Shown here: positions 52,192 to 63,500 of the stretch, one piece after another
How the letters are laid out: the number at the start of each line of letters is the position of its first letter
Numbering within the stretch: position 1 is the first letter of the stretch
Virus record (IMG/VR): IMGVR_UViG_3300025645_000047
Location: 1-64,000 of that record
Length of the DNA stretch: 64,000 nt
Strand: one strand, 5' to 3'
DNA from: a virus
The notes under the pieces: model-generated
Database searches by the model: none
Told to the model about the DNA's origin: nothing
Seen by the model: only the letters and a program-made list of their open reading frames with translations
Position numbers and translations under genes: made by a program

Positions 52192-55100
52192 ATGCTTGAA
52201 GAAAACTTAATTGGTATAGATGAATTGCTAGATAGCAGTCTTGAGATTGTTGAGGACCCACGTGACGATTTAATTAGTGATGAAGAGTATCAAGAGTTAT
52301 CAAATTACGGAATACAAAAAAAGGGTGCTCAATGGAGAGAAAACATTGACGTAGGTGATACTGGATTTGGAGATTCTCAATGGGATGAAGGAGCTACTAT
52401 AGAAGAAGTTCAAGGAACCGCAGGTACTGCAGGACTACAGGGCAGAAGATCTACTCTTCAGCCTTGGCAAGACCAGCTTGCTAATGCGGTAACCCAAGCA
52501 GTTGTTGGAGAGATAATTGGTGGTACTATAGAAGGAGTTGGTTATTTATTAGACTGGCAAGGTATGGCCAACTTGGCTAATGGTTCAGAAAAAGAATACA
52601 CTAACTGGTTTTCAAATATAGGAAAAGGAATAAGAGAAAAAACTCAAGATCTTACTCAGATACATGAAAGATCTCCAGGAGAGATGGATCTATTTGATTC
52701 TGGATACTGGTTTAAAAACTCTGTATCTGTTGCATCTACTTTGTCTATGATGTTGCCTTCTATGGCTGCAGCTAAGGGGTTAGGTATGCTTGGTAGAGGA
52801 GCAAGTAAGCTTATTGGTAAAGGAATGGCTAGAGGAGCCAAAAAGATTGGTAGAGAACTTTCTGAAGAAGCTTTTGATGTAGCTACTAAAATGGGCGTTC
52901 AAGCTGAATGGATGACTAGTGGTATTAGTGAAGCTGTTGTTTCTAGACATATAGAAAACAGCATGGAAGCTTCAGGTACATTTGAAGAAATTTATGAAGA
53001 AAGATTAAAACAAGTTAATCCAAAAACAGGAGCATACTTTACAGAAGGTGAAGCAAGACAAAGTGCTGCAAATGCAGCTTCCGAAAATTACAAAAATGGT
53101 TGGGCAATGCTTGCACAAGATATGTTACAGTACTTATCTATTGGTAAAGTATTTAATCCCGTTACAAGACAGATGGAAGTTGCTAGAAAATTTACAACAG
53201 CATCAAAAGCACCTGCATGGTTAAAGAAAGCTGGAGCTGTTACAGGAACATTTGCATCAGAAGCAGGGGAAGAAGGATACCAACATTTTATAGCATCTAA
53301 AGCTGCATTAAACAGCGAGTTAAATGCTGGATTAATATCTGAAGAAGAATACAAATCTCAACTTGGAGAAGTAATGAGTTCTGACGAAGCTATGACATCA
53401 ATGTTATTTGGTGGATTAGGTGGTTCTGTATTTCAAATGGTTGGACCAAAAGCAAACCAGCTATTTAAGTCTAAAAGTAAAAAGGAATTTGAAGAAAATG
53501 CAGGTCAATTATTTTCTACTGCTTTAGAAAACAGAGCTAAGATTCATGCTGCATTGCAAGTTCAGAAAAATAATGCAGAAGAATTTGGTACTGAAGAAGA
53601 AATACAGGCAGCACAAGATGACATTATATTAAACATGGTTCTTGACGGAATTGATACTGATAATGTAGAAATGACAATGGAGGCTATGAAAAATGAGCCT
53701 GAAATGACTGCTGAAGAAATAGCAAAATTTAAAGAGGAGACTGACCTTGAATGGGATCCAGCTGTTGCAAAAGCAGGAGCAGAAAGAGCACTTGAAGTTG
53801 CTGCACGAGTTAAAGAAATTCATTACAGGAATAGAAACAAAGCTAAGAATAAAAATGTAGCTCCATCTATTGTTCAAGACATGACTCGTATTGAATTCCA
53901 GAATGAAGAGTATGGAAAACAAATTACGAAGATTAAAAAAGATAACAAGAAAAGAATAGATGATATTCAGTTTGATTCTTTTCTTAAGCCAATGGATAAT
54001 TTCCGTGAGAAAAAAGATCTTGAAGCAAAAATTGCTGCTACTAAAGAAGTTATAGGACGTACAGAAGAAAGGCTTGCAAAAAGTAAAGATGAAGATTCTA
54101 TAAAAACCAAAAAGGATTTAATAAAGTCACACAACTCTAATCTTCTTAAGATGCAAAATAGAGTAAGTGAGATAGGAAAAGAAGATATAGACCCTAAAAC
54201 TGGAAAGACAAATAGAGATGCTGATCAAATAGAAGCAAACAAAAAAGGAGAAGTTGTTTACAATGATGGTTTAATGGCAGAAATTGCTGGAGGGTATTTA
54301 AGAGAGCTTCAGTTAAATGATGCTATTACTGAAAATCAAAACAGTTTAAAAAGACTTAATGACAAAGCCTTTCAAAAACAAAAGGTTGTAAAAGATGGTA
54401 TAAGAGGAATTAAAGAAGCAACCGATATATCAGCTTTAGAAAACTATCAAGCTGGTATTGAATCTGGTCAAGTACAAGGGTATGAAAATGCTGAAGACAA
54501 GAAAAAAATAGATGAAGCTATAAAAGAAAAAATAGCAGAGCTTAAAGAGAAAGAATTAAAAGACAACCAGGCAATTGAGGAAGAAAAAATAAAAGCTGAG
54601 CTTTTGGCTAAAGCTGCTGCAGAAAATGCAAAACTTAATTCAGTTGGAGAAACTGTAACTACACCTGTAGATGAAGCAGTTGAAGATACATTCTTTTTTG
54701 AAGAAGCTTTAATTGAAGAAGAATTACAAGATAAAGCTGAAGAGCACACTGAAGTGTTAACAGGTAATGGAAAAACTGTATCTCCTTTAGATGACAATGA
54801 AAACACTAGTGGCCCATATAGAGAATGGATTCACAATGGGTTTGACAAGATAGGCACAGTAATTACCTATGCTTCTCATACTAGAAGAGGGTTTCATAGA
54901 GCTTATCAAAACAGAAAGACTCCAGCAGGTAGAGCATACAATACTTATAATGATCTTTTAGAGAGAGCAAAAAAAGGAGAAAAAATTACAGTACCACAAA
55001 ATGTATATGACAACTTACCAATTGCAGCTAATGTAGGAGAGGTTGGAGGAAGTATATATACGGTTATGCCTTCTTATCCACGTAAGACAAAACAAGATGG

Positions 55101-57582
55101 CCCAAAAAGATATGCAGAAAAATTAAGAAAGTATCAAGAAAACTACGCAGCAGAAAGAAAGCACATAATTGATGCAATGCTTGCCAATGAAGGTAAAGCA
55201 GAAACAACTATTAAGCACACTGGTGGAGGTGAGTTACAAATACAGCCTAGTGTAAAAGGAGTTAAGGCAGAGAATAACATAAAAGATCTTAAGCAGGTTA
55301 AGGCAGAACAGAAAAAAGGTAATCCTCCTAGAATATTATTTTCTGATATAGATGGAGCGTTAAATGAAATAGATGAAAGTAAGAGTACTCTTGCTAATGA
55401 GTTTAGAAAAATAAAACTTGTTGCTGGAAACAATTCAGAAGGCCAGAAAGTCCCATACAAAGGTGGTTTATTTCTTGTATTAAAGAAAGCTGATGGAACT
55501 CCTTTTCCTGTACGTCTAAACTTAAAATACAATACTAAAGATCAATCAGAGGTATTGGCTGACTTGCTTTTGGATGTTAGTGTTCCTGGAAAAATAGGAG
55601 AGAAAACCAAATACTCACTTACTGATCCACTATCATTCCTTGACCAAGACTTACAAGATAGGATTAAATTAGAAATGGGACCTGAAATAGAAATGCTTGG
55701 TGGTGTTTCAAGCGATCCAACTTTGACTGACATAATAAATGCTTTTGTATTTGTTAATGAAAGCACTCAGGGATCTAAGTCTCAATTGTTTATGAAGTCT
55801 GGTGAATTGCACTTTGGAGAAATGGGTAACAGTATTTCAGCAGAGAGTGCATTAGGAAGAAGAGAAGAGTTAGTTACGTTTTTAACAGAAGTTAAAAGAA
55901 GACAGTTTAGTATTAAGATGTGGAATGACACTGAAAACTATCCTGGATATAGAGATTTTATGATGGACAATGGTATTATAAATACTAATGTTGTTGTTGG
56001 CCAAGATGAATTTCAATCAAGTCAGCCTGAAGAAGGTACAGGAAAAGTAGCCAGAAGAGTTCAGATATACATGGCACCTCTTGCACCAGTAGCGTCAGAT
56101 AAGCCAGCAGAAGTTGTTCAAAATAAAGAATCAGTTACTAAAACTGTTGTTGATTCATCTAACAGCTTACCTAGTGATCCTTCTACAGATGTTAAAGAAA
56201 AGACTGAGCCAGCACCATTTGAAGTAAATGCTGCTATTAAAAAGAAGTTTAAAGGTATTCTGTATCTTGACGGTAAGTTTGTGCAACTTCAGGGAATGAA
56301 GGAAGTGACTGACAAAGAAACTCTTAAAGAGCTTAACAAGATTAAAGACGATTTATTTAAAGACTTTAATGACAAAAAAGAAAAAGCAAAAAAAGTTGTA
56401 ACTGAAGCTAAAGAAAAAGAGATAGCTTCTGAAATGACAGAAAAAGAAACGTCATTAAAAGATGCTAAAGATCAACTAGATTTTGAAATAGAAAGATTAG
56501 ATGACATAGATACTTCTGAAGAAGCAAACATAGTAAGCAAAGATGAGGTTGCAGAAAAGAAGAGACAAGCTAGAGAGAGATATGTTCAGAAAGTACAAGA
56601 GATAAAAAAGGAATATGCTCCTGCACCTGTAACGCCAGCTCCATCTGAAAAGCAAACAATTACAAAGAAAATCTTTGATGTAATGGGTAATGAAGAAATG
56701 GGTTATGATGTCATGGAACTTACTGAGGATGGTTTAATCACTGATGGCCAAGGATCCCTTAGTAAGGATGAGGCAGAAGAGTATGCAGCTAAGCTTCAGT
56801 ATGATGCAAACAAGGCACCAACACCACAAACTAGTGAGGTTGAAACAAATGAGGCTAAGATAAAAGAGTTAAGGGATCAAGAACAAAATGAGTTACTTGA
56901 CGCTATTCCTAACGCTGAAAAGTATCTTACAAATGGAAAAGTAGACAAGACTAAAATAAAAAATAAAAAGTACATAGCTAAGTTTGAAAAGATATACAAC
57001 AAGTATGATAAGCTTATATCTCCTTTAATGGTAGAAGAGACATCTCCAGCTAATGAAACCTCTACAACTACTATAGAAAGGTTAAAAGAAATAGGGTTTG
57101 TATATCCTTTTTCAGAAAATGACAAAAGTGGTGCGTATTATGAGAACCATCCTGAATATAAAATAACTATAGACGGTACTAAAGTTACAACTTTTCCATG
57201 GTCTGAAAGCACTAGTGAAGCAAACATCTCTGACAATAGCCAAAAAGTAACATCTGGAAAAGCTGTTGATGATAGCAATCCTACTGTATACAAATTTGAC
57301 ACAGCTGCAGAAGCTAGATTAAAAGCAGAAGAGTTGTCTAGAATAACCCCAAAAGCTGATGATACCAAAATTAGTAAGAAAGACAGTAAAGACTTACCTT
57401 TAACAAATAATAGAAAAGTAAGAAAGCAATCTAATTCTAGTTCATTAATAGTAGATACCGGTGCTTCTAGAAGAAGACCTAGAAATACTGAAGAAGTAAC
57501 TGATGATGATGTTAAACCTAAAGATGAAAAGAAAAATATAGAATGTACTCCAGGAGGAGGGCAAATGAAAATAGATTTTTAA
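52192..57582 (+). CDS. giant cargo protein
   Basis: The 1796-residue protein has an acidic N-terminus (1-70), then a hydrophobic/amphipathic block (about 180-290) with Gly and Ala helices that may insert into membranes. A very long charged coiled-coil region with Lys, Glu and Ala follows (about 440-850). Several more ordered domains with little recognisable motif follow (about 860-1250 and 1450-1700), and the C-terminus is basic. It lies directly upstream of the polymerase gene. Its size and composition fit an ejected virion protein of crAss-like phages that would help the polymerase into the cell. No catalytic site is recognised. Confidence 0.55.
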   Translation: MLEENLIGIDELLDSSLEIVEDPRDDLISDEEYQELSNYGIQKKGAQWRENIDVGDTGFGDSQWDEGATIEEVQGTAGTAGLQGRRSTLQPWQDQLANAVTQAVVGEIIGGTIEGVGYLLDWQGMANLANGSEKEYTNWFSNIGKGIREKTQDLTQIHERSPGEMDLFDSGYWFKNSVSVASTLSMMLPSMAAAKGLGMLGRGASKLIGKGMARGAKKIGRELSEEAFDVATKMGVQAEWMTSGISEAVVSRHIENSMEASGTFEEIYEERLKQVNPKTGAYFTEGEARQSAANAASENYKNGWAMLAQDMLQYLSIGKVFNPVTRQMEVARKFTTASKAPAWLKKAGAVTGTFASEAGEEGYQHFIASKAALNSELNAGLISEEEYKSQLGEVMSSDEAMTSMLFGGLGGSVFQMVGPKANQLFKSKSKKEFEENAGQLFSTALENRAKIHAALQVQKNNAEEFGTEEEIQAAQDDIILNMVLDGIDTDNVEMTMEAMKNEPEMTAEEIAKFKEETDLEWDPAVAKAGAERALEVAARVKEIHYRNRNKAKNKNVAPSIVQDMTRIEFQNEEYGKQITKIKKDNKKRIDDIQFDSFLKPMDNFREKKDLEAKIAATKEVIGRTEERLAKSKDEDSIKTKKDLIKSHNSNLLKMQNRVSEIGKEDIDPKTGKTNRDADQIEANKKGEVVYNDGLMAEIAGGYLRELQLNDAITENQNSLKRLNDKAFQKQKVVKDGIRGIKEATDISALENYQAGIESGQVQGYENAEDKKKIDEAIKEKIAELKEKELKDNQAIEEEKIKAELLAKAAAENAKLNSVGETVTTPVDEAVEDTFFFEEALIEEELQDKAEEHTEVLTGNGKTVSPLDDNENTSGPYREWIHNGFDKIGTVITYASHTRRGFHRAYQNRKTPAGRAYNTYNDLLERAKKGEKITVPQNVYDNLPIAANVGEVGGSIYTVMPSYPRKTKQDGPKRYAEKLRKYQENYAAERKHIIDAMLANEGKAETTIKHTGGGELQIQPSVKGVKAENNIKDLKQVKAEQKKGNPPRILFSDIDGALNEIDESKSTLANEFRKIKLVAGNNSEGQKVPYKGGLFLVLKKADGTPFPVRLNLKYNTKDQSEVLADLLLDVSVPGKIGEKTKYSLTDPLSFLDQDLQDRIKLEMGPEIEMLGGVSSDPTLTDIINAFVFVNESTQGSKSQLFMKSGELHFGEMGNSISAESALGRREELVTFLTEVKRRQFSIKMWNDTENYPGYRDFMMDNGIINTNVVVGQDEFQSSQPEEGTGKVARRVQIYMAPLAPVASDKPAEVVQNKESVTKTVVDSSNSLPSDPSTDVKEKTEPAPFEVNAAIKKKFKGILYLDGKFVQLQGMKEVTDKETLKELNKIKDDLFKDFNDKKEKAKKVVTEAKEKEIASEMTEKETSLKDAKDQLDFEIERLDDIDTSEEANIVSKDEVAEKKRQARERYVQKVQEIKKEYAPAPVTPAPSEKQTITKKIFDVMGNEEMGYDVMELTEDGLITDGQGSLSKDEAEEYAAKLQYDANKAPTPQTSEVETNEAKIKELRDQEQNELLDAIPNAEKYLTNGKVDKTKIKNKKYIAKFEKIYNKYDKLISPLMVEETSPANETSTTTIERLKEIGFVYPFSENDKSGAYYENHPEYKITIDGTKVTTFPWSESTSEANISDNSQKVTSGKAVDDSNPTVYKFDTAAEARLKAEELSRITPKADDTKISKKDSKDLPLTNNRKVRKQSNSSSLIVDTGASRRRPRNTEEVTDDDVKPKDEKKNIECTPGGGQMKIDF

Positions 57583-57595
57583 AACTTAATATATA

Positions 57596-60500
57596 ATGAA
57601 ATACTGTAGCGTTAAAAACCCGGCAAATGGGAAAAAATCCGAATTGCACGAACAATTAGCAGATGTATTTAAAGACCTTCAATTAGCTGAAACTGCATAC
57701 GCAGAAGTAACAGGTCCAACTTTTAAAGAAAGGTTTGGAGACTGGGAAAAAGCTTTTAAAGAGGGCTACCCTGATGGTCTTAAAGACATAGGGTTAGTAG
57801 ACCCAAAAAATGGAGAGCCAGTCTTGAAGAAAAATTTAGCTAATGGAATGTGGTATTACACAGAAGCTGATGGCATAACAAAAGATTACTTAAACATGGT
57901 ATCTCTTGCTGCTTTTACTGCACAACAAATAGAAGAGGTTACTGATCATCTTTTATTTAGATTTATATTAGACGGAGGGCCTAGCAAATCTTTAAATGAA
58001 TACAATCCAAACGAGCTTGAGAAAGGTCGTGTAATGGAGTCTATTGAGCAAAGTATAGCAGCATATAAAGAATCTATAAAAGACAAACCTAACAGGGCTG
58101 AGTTGCTAGAAAAGATAGAGCTAGTTGAAAGTAATAAAGAAGAGTATAGAAAAAATCTAATTTCATACATAGAGTCTTTAGGTATGAAAGTTAGAGAAAG
58201 AGTTACTGATGCCCAGGGTAATCCAGTAACTGAAGTATCAGCTGAAGATAAAGGAGGAGGATTGAACATGCAAGATTCTTTTGAAACCAACTCTAAAGAT
58301 ACAGCAAGCGTAAACACAAAAATATTTCTATCTCAAATTGAAAATAGAGTTTACGGAGAAGTAATAGATCCAGAAACAGGAAAGACCTTACTTAAAGAAG
58401 ACGGAACACCAGACTTACAGTCTATTCCATTATCTAATGGATATCTAGAAACAGAATCATTTGCTAAATTTGATGACGTATGGGATACACTAAAAAGTGT
58501 TCTTACAGACGAAGTTGGTTATGGCTATGGGGAAAATGTTGTTGATATATTTGATGTAATGTACAACAAGCTTGACAACATAAAAGAGTCTAAGCTTTGG
58601 ATGCACGACTTGCTAGATAAGCTTGACAGGATGAGAAGTGATCCTAATTCTAGGAACAAAATTACTCAGTTTGTACAGGCAATGACAGGGACACAAGTAA
58701 ACTTCTATGTAACACAACACGATAACGGTAACTACACTGTTATGAATGCTACTTCTACAAATAGCAAGCAAAGTAAAGTTACAAATAAATGGTATAATTC
58801 TTTTGACGCAAGGTATTTAACCGAGGGTGTATTAAAAGAAAATGAAAGAGCACAACTAGAAAAGGAATATGATGAGCTTGTTTATCTTCAAGAACAATAC
58901 AATGAAGATATAGCAAAGATAGGTATAAAGGCTAACACTCCTCTTACTGAAATACAGGAGGAGCAAAGAAGAATAGCAGTTAATTATGCAGCATTAGATC
59001 TTTCTACTGTCTATAACAAATTAGGAGCTGACGAGGTTAGACCTAAAGATTTCCAAACAATGTTTAACTTAAATGGAGGAGATAATAAGGCAATAGACAT
59101 TCTTGATGACCAATACAAAAGAGCATTATACTTGTTTAAAACTATATTAGATAAAGATTTTAAGTTTAAAGATGCAGAAGGTAATCAAGAAAATATATTT
59201 AACAAAGAAGTGTCTACTAAGCTTCTAGCAAATGCTATTGGTTGGGATACTGGAGACATGTCTGAAATGTCTGTATTATTAACTAATGGTAAAACAGGTT
59301 ACGCAGTAACAAATCCTACTTATGTTTCTAATAAAATTAATGAATGGAAAAAAGATCCAACTGAATTAGAAAATTTATTGCTAGATAAAGGAAAGCAAAA
59401 CTCTAGATGGATTAATTACTTGCTTGCAAAGGATGAGCCAAACAGGAATAAAAGAAAAGTAAAGATGCAAAAAAGACTTGATGATTTTGGCCATGGGCTT
59501 GACTCTGCATTTAAGTCTAAAGGAAAAAATGACGGTGTTTCTAATGTAGAGATTACTTTAAATGACCAGATTAATGCTAATATGGTTCAGATGCTTAATG
59601 ACAAATTAGGAGCAAATGAAAAGTCATTTTTTCCAACAATAATTGCTGCTGACAAATCAAGAAGAATATTATTCTCAGGTATTAAATCATTTGATTCAGG
59701 TATAAGAAAAAGCCCACAAGGTGATATTTACATATCTCCTAGCTCTATTAATGTTGCTTTTGGGTATTTCCTAGATGAATACAACAGAATGAAAAGGGTT
59801 AATCGTGAAAACAACGACCCAAATATAAAGAAAGCCATTCACTATCACGCTAGAATAGTTGATGGTAAGGTAGAAGATATTGGAAATGGACAAAGATCCC
59901 AAATATTTCCTCAGTTTGACAAAGACAGCAAGGATCCAAAATATGCAGATTTAAGAAGAATGCTTTATGGTGATTCGTTTAAGGATGATAAGTTTGACAA
60001 ACTTAGTTCATCTCAAGAAGAAATTGTAAAGAAACACATTAAAGAAAGTATTCAAGAAAGAGTACAAGAAACTGCAGATAGACTTAAAGGAATTAGCGGA
60101 ACTAGTAAAGCTTTAATAAAGCACTATGGTATTAATGAGGGAGGCCTTGACCCTGATTACACAACATTAGCTGGTGATTATTTTATGAATGGGCTTATAT
60201 CTTCTGTTGAGTATACTAAAATGTTTTCAGGTGATCCAGCTTATTACAAAAACAATGCGGATTTAATTAAGCGTATTCCTGCTACTTACACAGATGGACT
60301 ACAGCTTAGAATAGATAGTAAAGATGCACTTATATTTAACCAAGCAACAATAAATGGTGTTGAAGTTGCTTCAAGATATGTTGACAAGATATTAGCTTCT
60401 GTTACAGATAAATCTATTGCACTAGCTTATGGTAAGACTGTAGATGAGAAGGGTAATCCAATAGGAAACAATGTTAATACTACTGATGCACAAGCATGGA

Positions 60501-63500
60501 TTACTCCACGTAGATGGAGATTCATTAAGCAAAAGCTTGGCCAGTGGGGACCTCAGCATGATAAGGTTTATAAGAAAATGAGAGAAGGTAAGCAGCTAGA
60601 GCCTAATGAGGCAAAATTAGCAGCACAGCCTCTTAAAGGTGTTTACTTTGAAATTAATGAAGGAAGACCAGTGTATTTAAAGTATTCTCAAGCTGTATTA
60701 ATACCTTCTTTAGTTAAAGGTACTCCAATGCAAGCTTTGTATGATAAAATGACAAAAGATCCTGAGACTGGAAAAGAGTACGCAGACAATGAGGCTCACT
60801 TAGAGATCCATGAAGTTGTAACTTTAGATGGTATAAAAGTAGGTGCTATTGAACCAACAACTATCAACAAGCCAGGAACAACTGAATTAGCAGATGAGTT
60901 TGAATTAAATCCTCAAGTGTTAAACAACAGGGGATGGAAGCTTCAACAGGATTTGCCTATTAAAAACATGAAAGAAACAAATGTTGGTTCTCAAATTCAA
61001 AAGAATATTTTTGAAGGAATGGACATGACTGGTGAGTATGTTGTAAATGGGAAAACAGTAGATGGAACTACATTAGCTCAAAATATGCATGATGCTGTAT
61101 CTAGATTATCTGATTTAGGTAAGGAAAAATTAATAGAAGACTACGGCATTGATGCAAATGGAAAAATTACAAACAAAGATAAAATATACGCTGCACTCAT
61201 AAGAGAGTTTAAAGATAGGGGAGGTAATGACAATATTGTTACTGCACTTGAAAAAGGAACTCCATTTGATGCAATGCCTCAAATTAGAGGTAAAGTTGAA
61301 AGTATCTTTATGTCTATAATGAACAGGGCACTTACCAAGATTACCACACAAGGTGGTAGCTTTATTCAGGTATCTCCATTTGGATTTGAAAAGATAGATC
61401 CAAAAGATTCTGGAATTATAGTAGTGTCAGAAGACTACAATGGTGAAGGTCTACTTCCCCCAAGAATTGTAGATGGCAAAGTATTACCTGGCCAAGCAAT
61501 GATACCTCACTCACAAGCTATAAAGCTTTTGAAAAAGCACGGTATTACATTAGAAGGTAAGACTATGAAGTCTGCAATGTCATTGTTAGATCCTAGTGTA
61601 TTAGAGTTAGTTACATATAGAATACCTAACCAAGGGATGTCTTCTAATGACTACTTACAGATAGTTGGTGTATTGCCACAAGGTGTTGGAGATAGTATAT
61701 TAGTGTACGATGGATTGCCTGCAAAGACAGGTAGTGATTTTGATATTGACAAATTGTTTGTAATGCAAAACAATATTGTATACGATACAGAAACAGGAAA
61801 AGTAACAAAGCTAACTAGAGAAAACTCACATCTTGCTGTTAAGACTTTAGGTAAGCGTGCATACACTGACAAGAAAACTGGAAAGAAAGTTCCAGCTACT
61901 CCAGACATTATGTACAGTAGTGTTGAAATAGAAAAAATGCTAGTTCAAAATGACCTTGTAGCAAACTATAAGGCTGTATTGAACTCTCCAAAAAACTATG
62001 ACGCAATGATGAGGTCTATTGATGGAGCTCAACTAAAAGATGATATTGTAGGTACTAAAAAGAATGGGTTTAAAGATGGATTATTTCCTGCACCTGTAAT
62101 GAAAAATATGGAGTTGTTTTCTCCACTTGTACAGCTTGAAACTAAAAACGCTTATTTATCAGGTAAAATGGGCGTAGGGCAGACTGCCAATCATTTAGTT
62201 GACCATGTAATGAATCAATCATTAAATATTGAGTTCAATAGATGGATAGGAGTAGGAAACGTAAGATACGAGAAGATTACCACAGGAAAAAGAAAAGGCC
62301 AAATGAAGCCAATAACTTTCTTTGATCGTGAAACAACAGATAAGCATTCAATTGCTGATAATCTATCTGCATTCCTTAATGCTTATGTTGATATTGCAAA
62401 AGATCCTTATATTTCTCGTGCTAACCACAACTCTATTACAGCAAACACATCTTTTATGTTGCTTAGAGCAGGTGCTAGCATGAAGTTTGTAAACAGATTT
62501 ATTGGACAGCCAATACTAAGAGAACTTGTACAGTTGCAAATGGAGCAGCAAAGTATTACTGCTTCAGAATTAACTAATATGGATGAACAAGGAAACAAGG
62601 ATCCATTTAAAGTAGCTCCAATGGATGCTATACTTTCTAAGTATTTTGGTAATCGTAAGATTCCATCAGTAGTTAGTGGTAAAACTGTAGCTGACCTTAG
62701 TGACTCTAAATTAGAAGCAAACATAAAAAACAGAGATGCAGGTTCTGAAATGGAGTTTAATGTATTAAAAGCTTGGTCAATGCTTCAGGAGCAAGGTAAA
62801 ATATTTGGTGAAGCAGTAATTGCTGCCAAATCTGACACTGCTGGTGCAGGTGGTTCTAATGTTGACAGAATGGTTAATGAAAACAAAATAAAAAAAATTA
62901 TTAGTACAGGTGAAGTAGTTAACTTTTCTGAAAAGTACAAGGACACTATGCTTGGAACTTATAAAGAAAATACTCTAGACTGGGTTAAAAGTGTAGTAAA
63001 AAATTCTGATTTATTTTTATCAGGAACTCAGATGGCTGAAAATGTATTTAATAACATATCATCTTTAACTGCAAATGGAGAATACCTTGTAGATGCAAAG
63101 CTTGGTAAGTCTATTGATGCTGGGTTTTACTCATACATAATGTCTGGAACTAAATTATTTAAGGATAGTTTTAAAAAGTATAATTCAATAACTACAAATG
63201 TACCTTTATCAGTAGAAAAGAAACAAGAAGGTATAATAGCAGGAACTGAAGAAAGAAATCATCTTATAGAAAATTTAGAAATTGAAATACGTAAGGGAAA
63301 AAAATACTTAGGAATAAACAATAAAGATAAACCAAAGCATTACCAAGAGCAAATATATAGAGGATGGATGCAGCTGTACAATAAATTTTACAAGAATGAA
63401 GACGGCAGTATAAATAAAGATAAAATACATCCTGATAGAAAGTTAGCTTTAGATCTTGCTAGGTATTCATTTATTGGATCTGGATTTCAAAATAATCTAA

